NCBI RefSeq assembly: GCF_019396325.1
Contig: NZ_JAHKRO010000094.1
Coordinates: 1-35,253, forward strand
Direction of reading: 5' to 3'
Source of the DNA: Nonomuraea ceibae
GTDB lineage: Bacteria; Actinomycetota; Actinomycetes; Streptosporangiales; Streptosporangiaceae
DNA length: 35,253 nucleotides
The translations under genes and the position numbers were made by a program. The notes under the pieces are model-generated. The model saw nothing but the letters and a program-made list of their open reading frames with translations. It made no database searches and was not told where the DNA came from. Positions 29,700-35,199 of the stretch are shown here, piece after piece. How positions within the stretch are numbered: the first letter of the stretch is position 1; each line of letters opens with the position of its first letter.

Positions 29700-29812
29700 T
29701 TGAGGTCGTCGCTGGAGTGCCACCAGCGCTGCAGGCGGCGCCACCAGGTGCCGGTCGGCTCGTGGCGGCCAGGGCGGCGGAGCGTGGTGCGGGGGCGGCG
29801 GCGTCCGGCCAT
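29678..29812 (-). CDS. Basic tryptophan-rich miniprotein (44 aa)
   Basis: The start ATG at 29812 shares one base with the upstream stop (TGATG), indicating coupling. The sequence is MAGRRRPRTTLRRPGRHEPT followed by GTWWRRLQRWWHSSDDLKRV and TSWT. It has five tryptophans and about a dozen arginines or lysines. Such cationic, Trp-rich peptides often associate with nucleic acid or membranes. It closes the distal early operon, followed by tandem hairpins. Confidence 0.6.
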   Translation of the reverse strand: MAGRRRPRTTLRRPGRHEPTGTWWRRLQRWWHSSDDLKRVTSWT

Positions 29813-30210
29813 CAGGGCTGCGCGGACGCCGCCGGCGGAGGGCCCGGCACCACCGCCTGCCCGCCGCCCGCCGGACTTGCCGGGGCGGCGGCGTGCGCGC
29901 CGTGGCGCTCGGGGGGCTGCTGGCCGTGCTGCACCGGCGGCACCGGGACGGGCACGTACGGGCGGCCCATCGGGCCCGGGCCCGGCGCCGGGATGGGGTC
30001 GCCGGCCATCCGCGCGCGGACCGCGTCGTCGAACTCCCGCAGCAGGTGCTGCGCGGTGGTGATCAGGCTGATCAGTTCGTTGCGGTTGTCGAACAGCCAG
30101 CTCTTGTCCCCGAGGATCATCGGGGCGACGATGCGGTCGCCGTGCTGTTCGATGCGGCCGGGCCGGGCGGTGGTCATGTGGCTGACGGCGAGGTGTTCCA
30201 GGACGCTCAT
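29812..30210 (-). CDS. Hypothetical protein with Pro-rich tail (132 aa)
   Basis: A folded N-terminal half (MSVLEHLAVSHMTTARPG, RIVAPMILGDKSWLFDNRNE, LISLITTAQHLLREFDDAVR) is followed by a Pro/Gly/Ala/His-rich disordered tail (PAPGPGPMGRPYVPVPVPPV). ATG at 30210 overlaps the upstream stop, and AAGGA is well placed. No family is recognised. A role as an early, host-interacting protein is possible. Confidence 0.7.
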   Translation of the reverse strand: MSVLEHLAVSHMTTARPGRIEQHGDRIVAPMILGDKSWLFDNRNELISLITTAQHLLREFDDAVRARMAGDPIPAPGPGPMGRPYVPVPVPPVQHGQQPPERHGAHAAAPASPAGGGQAVVPGPPPAASAQP

Positions 30211-30548
30211 GTCGTGTCCTTCCGCTGGGGAGGCGTGGGGAGTGAGGCGGTGATGGTGACGCGGCAGCCGCCGTGCTGCCCGGTGGCGGCCAGCTGGTCG
30301 GAGCCGGTCAGCAGGAGGTCGAGGCCGAGCGCCTTCACCCACTCGGCGAACAGGTACTCGATGTCGTAGGCGCCGGTGTAGTCGCTGGAGGGGACGACCT
30401 CGCCCCGCAGCCCGTATCCGTACGGGTCGATGGCCCAGCGCAGCGTGTGCAGCTGGCGGTGCTGGGCAAGGATCTGGCCCAGGTGGTTGAAGGCGTGGAG
30501 CTGCCAGTAGGCGTAGTCCTCGTTGGACAGGCGGGCGGCCGGGATCAC
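30207..30548 (-). CDS. Hypothetical early protein (113 aa)
   Basis: The product is aromatic-rich: EDYAYWQLHAFNHLGQILAQ, HTLRWAIDPYGYGLRGEVV, then YDIEYLFAEWVKALGLDLLL and a C-terminal strand CRVTITASLP. The GTG at 30548 overlaps the upstream stop (GTGA). It looks like a small alpha-beta protein. The family is not recognised. Confidence 0.7.
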   Translation of the reverse strand: MIPAARLSNEDYAYWQLHAFNHLGQILAQHRQLHTLRWAIDPYGYGLRGEVVPSSDYTGAYDIEYLFAEWVKALGLDLLLTGSDQLAATGQHGGCRVTITASLPTPPQRKDTT

Positions 30549-31102
30549 GAGCTCTCCCTCTCCAGATGCCGGACGAGCGGGGTGATGGCGTCGTTCATCC
30601 GGACCACGAGCAGTTCCACCGCGCGCTTGGTGGCGGTCTCCAGGGCGCGCACGTCGGTGCAGACGGGCAGCCCGGCCGCAGACAGAGGGAACGCCGCGGT
30701 CGTGGTGGTCAGCAGGTAGCGGGCCGAGATCAGGTCAGGCCCTTCGGGCTCGTAGAAGCGGCCGTGCTCCCGAGGCCAGGACCGCCACTGCGGCGAGCCG
30801 TCCTCCAGCCGCCGCGGCGTGATGCTGACCAGCTCGACCGTGGCGCAGATGCCGCCGTCCTCGTAGTTGCGGTACAGGCGGGCGGAGCGCACGCGCTTGT
30901 GCTGGCGGACGTAGCCGGGTGCCATCACTGGGCTGGTGGCCACCCGCCACGCCGCCGCTGCGAACGTGACGCGGTCGAGCTCGTTCATCGCCTCGACGAA
31001 CTCGGTCCGGCGCTGCCGGACGTAGCCGCTGAAGCGGGATACCCCGTCGCTGGCGTACTCCCGGTCGTACGTCTCGTCGATCCAGAAGGCGTCACCCTTC
31101 AT
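30545..31102 (-). CDS. Hypothetical early protein (185 aa)
   Basis: The protein begins MKGDAFWIDETYDREYASDG. It continues with a basic helix (FSGYVRQRRTEFVEAMNELD), a stretch SARLYRNYEDGGICATVELV, then ARYLLTTTTAAFPLSAAG and a C-terminal helix (ETATKRAVELLVVRMNDAI). It is co-translated with both neighbours through ATGA/GTGA overlaps. There is no known motif. The pattern of strands with a long C-terminal helix may indicate a nucleic acid-binding or dimerising protein. Confidence 0.7.
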   Translation of the reverse strand: MKGDAFWIDETYDREYASDGVSRFSGYVRQRRTEFVEAMNELDRVTFAAAAWRVATSPVMAPGYVRQHKRVRSARLYRNYEDGGICATVELVSITPRRLEDGSPQWRSWPREHGRFYEPEGPDLISARYLLTTTTAAFPLSAAGLPVCTDVRALETATKRAVELLVVRMNDAITPLVRHLERESS

Positions 31103-31791
31103 GGCGCTGTCCCGTCCGTGCACCACGCGGCCCGCGGCGGGGACGGCACGTTGGCGGGGCGGCCGAGGAGGCCGGCCAGGCTGTCGACCTCGTAGGCGGT
31201 GTTGTTGAGTAGGGTGGCGGCCCACTCGGGATCGCAGTTGACGGTCCACAGGGTGAGCCGCTCTATCGCGGCGGCGCCGGCATCCGGGGTACGCCAGTGC
31301 CCACCCAGCAGGAAGATGGCCGCGGCGGCCAGGCAGTCGGCCTCTATCTGGTCGGCGCCGACCTCGGCGGCCGCGTCGATGATCGCGCGGGTCACTCCGG
31401 TCTTGAGGTGTTCGGGGCGGGCTGCCGCGCGCAGGACCCGCGCCAGCGGAGCCGGCCGGGGAGGTGCTGGCGTCGCGGCGGCGGCCGGGTTGGGCTCGCC
31501 GTACAGCGCCTTGCCGATGCGGTAGTGGCGGGACTCCTGGCGCACCAACGCCGCGACCTGGGGGCCCTTGGCCGTCTCCTCGCGTCGGCTCAGCTGCATG
31601 CCGAGCCGCTCCAGCGGCCTGACCAGCTGCTCCAGCTTGTCGAGGGCGTAGCTCCAGCGGCCGTCCTCGATCGCGCCGAGCATGCGCGACATGTAGTCGA
31701 TGGCCGAGACGGTCTCCTCGGCGATACGCTGCTCGCGGGTGGTCGGCTCTGGGGTAGCGGCCCTGGCGGGCCGGTCTGTACTGTGACTCAC
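31099..31791 (-). CDS. Hypothetical early protein (230 aa)
   Basis: Residues 20-95 are helical (REQRIAEETVSAIDYMSRML, GAIEDGRWSYALDKLEQLVR, QVAALVRQESRHYRIGKALY). A Pro/Ala-rich linker follows, then a second helical half (GVTRAIIDAAAEVGADQIEA, DCLAAAAIFLLGGHW, CDPEWAATLLNNTAYEVDSL). GTG at 31791 has AAGGA upstream and a hairpin 23 bases away. It is the first gene of the early cluster after the Cys-rich gene. No function recognised. Confidence 0.7.
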   Translation of the reverse strand: MSHSTDRPARAATPEPTTREQRIAEETVSAIDYMSRMLGAIEDGRWSYALDKLEQLVRPLERLGMQLSRREETAKGPQVAALVRQESRHYRIGKALYGEPNPAAAATPAPPRPAPLARVLRAAARPEHLKTGVTRAIIDAAAEVGADQIEADCLAAAAIFLLGGHWRTPDAGAAAIERLTLWTVNCDPEWAATLLNNTAYEVDSLAGLLGRPANVPSPPRAAWCTDGTAP

Positions 31792-31813
31792 TGGTTGCTG
31801 TCCTTTTCCTGTG

Positions 31814-31839
31814 GGCCTCCCGGGTCTGACCGGGAGGCC
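31814..31839. terminator. Hairpin between the Cys-rich gene and the early cluster
   Basis: GGCCTCCCGG (31814-31823) pairs perfectly with CCGGGAGGCC (31830-31839), with a 6-nt loop. A TTTT stretch follows on the plus strand, while on the minus strand it precedes the ribosome-binding site of the 31791 gene. It may act as an attenuator for the leftward transcript or stop plus-strand transcription. Confidence 0.5.
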
Positions 31840-31896
31840 TGCGGTTTTGTCGGGGGCGGCCGGTAGATTGGCCGGTTCGCGCGAGCGTCAGAGCGG

Positions 31897-32214
31897 TTAC
31901 AGCCGCAGCTCGCCACCGTCGGCGAGCCGGACGGTCACGGGGCAGCGGCAGTCGCCGACGCAGACGGCCCCACAGGCGTGGCACTTCACGCAGTACGGGG
32001 AGCCGCCGCAGTCGCAGCAGTGCGCCGGGATGTGGTAGCCGGAGCCGTTGCAGGAGTAGCAGTCGAACCCGTCGTCTCCGCCGCAGCCGCACTCCTCCTC
32101 GCCGTAGCGGCACACGTGGCAGGGCACGCACACGGAGCAGGAGTCGTCGTCAGCGCAGTCACACCCAGGAGCGGCGGTCGGCGCGGTGATGGTCTCGTCG
32201 TGGCCGCTACTCAC
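31897..32214 (-). CDS. Cysteine-rich metal-binding protein (105 aa)
   Basis: About 19 cysteines fall in roughly 80 residues: GCDCADDDSCSVCVPCHVC, then CGCGGDDGFDCYSCNGSGYH, AHCCDCGGSPYCVKCHACG and a final VCVGDCRCP. Repeated CxC, CxxC and CxxCxxC spacing with interspersed His and Asp fits a multi-zinc ribbon of DnaJ or metallothionein-like character. The N terminus (SSGHDETITAPTAAP) and C terminus (VTVRLADGGELRL) are ordinary. GTG at 32214 overlaps the xis stop by eight bases, so it is made together with the excisionase. No known family is assigned. Confidence 0.7.
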   Translation of the reverse strand: MSSGHDETITAPTAAPGCDCADDDSCSVCVPCHVCRYGEEECGCGGDDGFDCYSCNGSGYHIPAHCCDCGGSPYCVKCHACGAVCVGDCRCPVTVRLADGGELRL

Positions 32215-32449
32215 CCGAGCTCGACTCCGAGCTGTCGTCAATCTGCCGATTGAGATAGGCGATGGCGTCCAGGCGCCTGATACGCCGAGCCCACCCACCG
32301 ATCTGAATCGACCGCAGCTCGCCGCTGTACATCAGCCGCTCGATCGTCCGCTTGGAGACCTCCCAGCGGTCGGCGAGCGTTTCCGGCTTGAGGCAGTCGA
32401 GCTCGTCGATCTCCTCGACCGCCTCCGCTTCATGTGCGGTTTGCGTCAT
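32207..32449 (-). CDS. xis: Excisionase-like MerR/HTH_17 protein (80 aa)
   Basis: This is a recombination directionality factor candidate. The HTH_17/MerR-like winged helix spans about residues 19-66: LKPETLADRWEVSKRTIERL, then MYSGELRSIQIGGWARRIRR and LDAIAYLNRQ. An acidic start and a Ser/Glu-rich tail (DDSSESSSGE) flank it. Small Xis proteins of actinobacterial integrative elements have this build, and one near the integrase is expected. The ATG at 32449 has no Shine-Dalgarno. A TTGAAT-16-TACTCT promoter would start the mRNA at the ATG. Phased GCGGA decamers lie in this promoter and at both att ends. Confidence 0.85.
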   Translation of the reverse strand: MTQTAHEAEAVEEIDELDCLKPETLADRWEVSKRTIERLMYSGELRSIQIGGWARRIRRLDAIAYLNRQIDDSSESSSGE

Positions 32450-32456
32450 ACGGGAG

Positions 32457-32484
32457 AGAGTACGCGGACCTACGCGGCATTCAA
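32457..32484 (-). promoter_or_regulatory. xis promoter, leaderless
   Basis: On the minus strand TTGAAT (32484-32479), 16 bp, TACTCT (32462-32457). The expected start point falls at the xis ATG (32449), so the mRNA would be leaderless. The -35/-10 spacer is occupied by two decamers, TACGCGGACC and TACGCGGCAT on the plus strand, so a bound protein should block or tune this promoter. Confidence 0.6.
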
Positions 32485-32510
32485 GAGCAATCCACGGATC
32501 TACACGGAAT
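32461..32510 (+). repeat. Phased decamer array at the xis promoter
   Basis: Decamers TACGCGGACC (32461), TACGCGGCAT (32471), TCCACGGATC (32491) and TACACGGAAT (32501) are in exact 10-bp register; the unit at 32481 is degenerate. They match the arrays at 134-173 and 35107-35188. Confidence 0.7.
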
Positions 32511-32518
32511 GAGGGGAG

Positions 32519-32548
32519 TTGACGCAGGTCAGCCCATGCTTCTTACTG
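32519..32548 (+). promoter_or_regulatory. Possible rightward promoter for the XRE repressor
   Basis: TTGACG (32519-32524), 18 bp, TTACTG (32543-32548). It points rightward, with transcription expected near 32556 and the repressor start at 32642. It lies between the two decamer arrays. Confidence 0.4.
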
Positions 32549-32595
32549 CTCAGGGGGGATGCACGACGCGCGACCTGCTGCTAGGTTCACGCGTA

Positions 32596-32625
32596 TCACC
32601 GCGTAGTTCCGCGTAGTTCCGCCAA
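32596..32625 (-). repeat. Phased decamer array, inverted, upstream of the XRE gene
   Basis: On the minus strand three in-register decamers read TTGGCGGAAC (32625-32616), TACGCGGAAC (32615-32606) and TACGCGGTGA (32605-32596); a fourth, TACGCGTGAA, is partial. They end just before the AAGGAG ribosome-binding site, so a protein bound here would affect the repressor message. Confidence 0.7.
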
Positions 32626-32641
32626 AAATCAAGGAGCCGAT

Positions 32642-33154
32642 GTGCCGGGGCGAACGGACCTGCCCAAGGAGATCCAGCTGATCCGCGAGAGGCGCGGCCG
32701 CGCCGTGCCTCGCATGTCCCACAAGCGCGCCGCCGAGATGGCGGAACAGCTTGGCGGAGGCTCGTTCAGCGCTAGCACCTGGGGGAAGATCGAGTCGGGC
32801 GAGTACGACGCTCCAATCGATCGCATTGTCATCATGGCCATGGTGGTGGGAGCCACCGCAGACGAGATGGAAGAGCGAGGGCGACCCGACGTCGCCGTCC
32901 TGCTGCGAGAAGAACTTCGGCGCCGAGTCGAGGCCGAACCCGCCCTTGCAGACGTGCGCGAGACGCCGGAAGCGATCCAGCAACTCGTCATCCGTGGACT
33001 TGACGAGCTCCGTGCAATCCCGGGCCTCACGAAGGAACAGCGGCAGGTTCTAGAGCGAAACCTGGTGGCAAGCGTGAAGCAGAATATTGCGACCCAAATT
33101 GACCAGATTCGTACCGCTTTGTCCCGGTCTCAAGATGCTTCGGCTCGACAATGA
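32642..33154 (+). CDS. XRE-family repressor candidate (170 aa)
   Basis: This is the likely immunity repressor. Residues about 9-80 form an XRE helix-turn-helix: EIQLIRERRGRAVPRMSHKR, AAEMAEQLGGGSFSASTWGK, IESGEYDAPIDRIVIMAMVV. The rest is helical (LREELRRRVEAEPALADVRE, LTKEQRQVLERNLVASVKQN) and probably oligomerises; no peptidase domain is present. GTG at 32642 is set by AAGGAG at 32631-32636; an out-of-frame ATG at 32640 is ignored. It is divergent from xis. The shared control region contains two decamer arrays, so it may control the xis promoter directly. Confidence 0.85.
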   Translation: MPGRTDLPKEIQLIRERRGRAVPRMSHKRAAEMAEQLGGGSFSASTWGKIESGEYDAPIDRIVIMAMVVGATADEMEERGRPDVAVLLREELRRRVEAEPALADVRETPEAIQQLVIRGLDELRAIPGLTKEQRQVLERNLVASVKQNIATQIDQIRTALSRSQDASARQ

Positions 33155-33199
33155 CGTTACAGTCGAGAAATCCCTTAAGTCACGTTTTGGTATCTAACG

Positions 33200-33227
33200 T
33201 TGCTTTGTGGACCGTTCGAAATATGGT
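33200..33227 (+). promoter_or_regulatory. Possible promoter of the membrane-protein gene
   Basis: TTGCTT (33200-33205), 16 bp, TATGGT (33222-33227), in a locally AT-rich 114-bp interval between the repressor and the membrane gene. It would allow expression of the membrane gene, and perhaps int, from the lysogen. Confidence 0.4.
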
Positions 33228-33268
33228 GTTTGGGTGCTCCATGCGGTGAATCAATTCGGGAGTGATAT

Positions 33269-33598
33269 ATGTCCACCCGGGATCGTGCCCTCACAACCAT
33301 CGCCACTATCGGCTGGATTACGAGCGTGGCCATCACCGTCATACTCTGGGATCTTCACAAGGCATTCGTCCTTGTGGTGATGGGCTCGTCGATCCTCACG
33401 CTGGGCCTGGCCGTGAAGGTGATAGCCCGCGCGAGCGTCACCCAGATCTCCCAGAAGACGCTTGCGGAGGTCGCCACTACCGTCGAGAGCGTTCACAAGT
33501 CCGGCATCCATTTCGGGTGGGACCTGGCCCAGCTCATGCATCCGACCCGCCTCGCCGAGGGGGACGCCGCTGAGGGCAGAACCTCCACATCCCACTGA
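33269..33598 (+). CDS. Two-TM membrane protein between repressor and integrase (109 aa)
   Basis: ATG at 33269 has GGGAG eight bases upstream. Two hydrophobic segments lie at about residues 8-26 (LTTIATIGWITSVAITVIL) and 31-52 (AFVLVVMGSSILTLGLAVKVIA). A cytosolic tail follows (VTQISQKTLAEVATTVESVH, FGWDLAQLMHPTRLAEGDAA). Such short membrane proteins in the lysogeny region are often superinfection-exclusion factors, and that role is inferred here. The interval in front of it is less GC-rich than the rest of the element. The stop is 20 bases before the integrase start. Confidence 0.75.
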   Translation: MSTRDRALTTIATIGWITSVAITVILWDLHKAFVLVVMGSSILTLGLAVKVIARASVTQISQKTLAEVATTVESVHKSGIHFGWDLAQLMHPTRLAEGDAAEGRTSTSH

Positions 33599-33618
33599 CT
33601 TTGCAGGGGTGATTGCAG

Positions 33619-35160
33619 ATGGCCAAACGCAACCGCCGACAGCGCGGCGAGGACAGCATATTCCTGCGCAAGGATGGCCGCTGGTGCTGCCAGATCTTCC
33701 TCGGGACGCGGCCCGATGGGAAGCCGGATAGGCGTTGGCTTTACGGCAAGACCCCCGAAGCAGTCATCGAGAAACGCGCCAAATTTCGCGCAAAGGTCGC
33801 AGAGGGGTTCACCCCCCCGAAAGGGAAAGGCGAAACAGTCGGTCAGTGGATGCATCACTGGCTGCACAACATAGCCAAGAAGGAGGTCCGGGAATCGACG
33901 TGGAATCGCTCCTACCGACCCAAGGTGGAGAACCACATCATCCCGGGCCTCGGCTGGCGAGATCTTGAGAGGTTCGACGAGGAGGACATCGAGGCGTTCT
34001 ACACCGACCTGGAAGAACAGGGCCTCAGCGCGGCCAGCGTCCTGCAAATCCACCGGATCCTGTCACGCGCACTGAAGATCGCAGTGAAGCGCAAGAAGCT
34101 CCATCGCAACCCCTGCCAACTCGTCACTCCTCCTCGCGTGGACCGGGTCGACCCGATGCCGCCAGAGCGAGATGAGGCGGACCTCATCCTGTCCACGACC
34201 GCAGACCGCCGCAACGGTGTCCGATGGGCGTTCGCCTTGTCGAACGGCCCCCGCCAAGGTGAGGCGCTCGGCCTTATGTGGCCGATGCTGGACTTGGACG
34301 ACATAGACAACGCGACGGTCCGTATCGCGTGGGAGCTCACTCGGCTGCCGTGGCAACATGGGTGCGAGGACCAGCACGCATGCGGCATGAAGAGGCACAG
34401 GTTCCCATGCCCACCCGACCCGGCCGACTGCAAGAAGGCCCAGCGTAAGGCCGGCCGCCGGCACACCTGCCGGCGGCTGTGTCCGCCGAAGTGCCGCGAG
34501 CATGGGGGTAAATGCCCAACCTTCTGTGCGCCCGACTGTAAGAAGCACGCGAGTACCTGCCCGCAACGGCAGGGCGGCGGCCTCGTGCTCACCGAGCCGA
34601 AGAGCAAGAAGTCGAGGCGCACGTCGGCGATCCCCCGCGAGCTTGCGAAGCGACTGATCTCGCACCGCAAAGCCCAGGCCGCCGAACGTCTCGCACACCC
34701 TGCCTGGGTCGGATGGGGACATGACCGTGAGACCTGCGATCGGCGGCCTCGCGCAAGGGAGCTGGTGTGCGCCAAGTGCCGGCTGCCCTTGCGCAAGGAT
34801 CTGCTCGTCTTCACCCAGCCGAACGGCCAGCCGGTAGACCCGAGACGCGATTGGCAGGAATGGACCGACCTCCTCGACGAGCTGCAGGTGCCGCACTACC
34901 GCATCCACGACTCGAGGCACTTCAGTGCGACCACGGCCCTGGAGGAGGGCGTCGATGTAGTCGTGGTCCAGGAGATGCTCGGCCATGCAACGCCAGCTTT
35001 CACCCAAGAGGTCTACCAACACGTACGCCCGCGGATCCAGCGTGACGCGGCCGACAAGATCGGCAGCGCCCTGTTCGGCAGTGACAGCCAGAGTGACAGC
35101 GCAGGGGACGCGGAACTGCGCGGAAGTAGACGGAAGAAACGCCGTGCGAGCTGGGATTAG
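33619..35160 (+). CDS. int: Tyrosine integrase with Cys-rich insertion (513 aa)
   Basis: This enzyme joins the element to the tRNA-Lys gene. Residues 1-60 are an arm-binding AP2-like domain (GEDSIFLRKDGRWCCQIFLG, RRWLYGKTPEAV). About 70-170 is the SAM-like core-binding domain (TVGQWMHHWLHNIAKKEVRE). The catalytic domain carries R212 (GPRQGEALGL), H430-R433 (HDSRH), H456 (MLGHA) and the nucleophile Y466 (VYQHV). Between the first Arg and the HxxR motif is a long insertion (about 240-390) with at least 14 cysteines, spaced like several zinc knuckles (QHACG, FPCPPDP, RLCPPKC, CPTFCAPDC). The C-terminal tail is low-complexity and overlaps the arm repeats. ATG at 33619 has AGGGGTGA in front. Confidence 0.95.
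   Translation: MAKRNRRQRGEDSIFLRKDGRWCCQIFLGTRPDGKPDRRWLYGKTPEAVIEKRAKFRAKVAEGFTPPKGKGETVGQWMHHWLHNIAKKEVRESTWNRSYRPKVENHIIPGLGWRDLERFDEEDIEAFYTDLEEQGLSAASVLQIHRILSRALKIAVKRKKLHRNPCQLVTPPRVDRVDPMPPERDEADLILSTTADRRNGVRWAFALSNGPRQGEALGLMWPMLDLDDIDNATVRIAWELTRLPWQHGCEDQHACGMKRHRFPCPPDPADCKKAQRKAGRRHTCRRLCPPKCREHGGKCPTFCAPDCKKHASTCPQRQGGGLVLTEPKSKKSRRTSAIPRELAKRLISHRKAQAAERLAHPAWVGWGHDRETCDRRPRARELVCAKCRLPLRKDLLVFTQPNGQPVDPRRDWQEWTDLLDELQVPHYRIHDSRHFSATTALEEGVDVVVVQEMLGHATPAFTQEVYQHVRPRIQRDAADKIGSALFGSDSQSDSAGDAELRGSRRKKRRASWD
35081..35104 (+). repeat. Right arm repeat pair GTGACAGC, inside the end of int
   Basis: GTGACAGC lies at 35081-35088 and 35093-35100, followed by GCAG. The pair matches 105-129 at the left end in sequence and orientation. 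It is translated as SDSQSDSA in the integrase tail. Confidence 0.65.
35107..35136 (+). repeat. Right decamer array 1, inside the end of int
   Basis: The decamers GACGCGGAAC, TGCGCGGAAG and TAGACGGAAG are in exact 10-bp register. The third has ACGGA instead of GCGGA. They belong to the same family as 134-173. Confidence 0.65.
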
Positions 35161-35188
35161 GGTGGAACGTCGCGGATCTTGACGGAAG
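35159..35188 (+). repeat. Right decamer array 2, next to attR
   Basis: AGGGTGGAAC, GTCGCGGATC and TTGACGGAAG, in 10-bp register, end 11 bp before attR. The first unit is weaker (GTGGA). Confidence 0.55.
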
Positions 35189-35199
35189 ATCAAGATAGG

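Noticed and set aside
32559..32606. A 15-codon frame downstream of the putative XRE promoter
   Set aside because: A purine-rich run directly abuts its ATG without a spacer, and the frame overlaps the decamer array. It is probably chance.
32640..32642. ATG two bases before the GTG of the XRE repressor
   Set aside because: It is in another frame and meets a stop within about 14 codons. The GTG frame encodes the HTH protein and is well spaced from AAGGAG.
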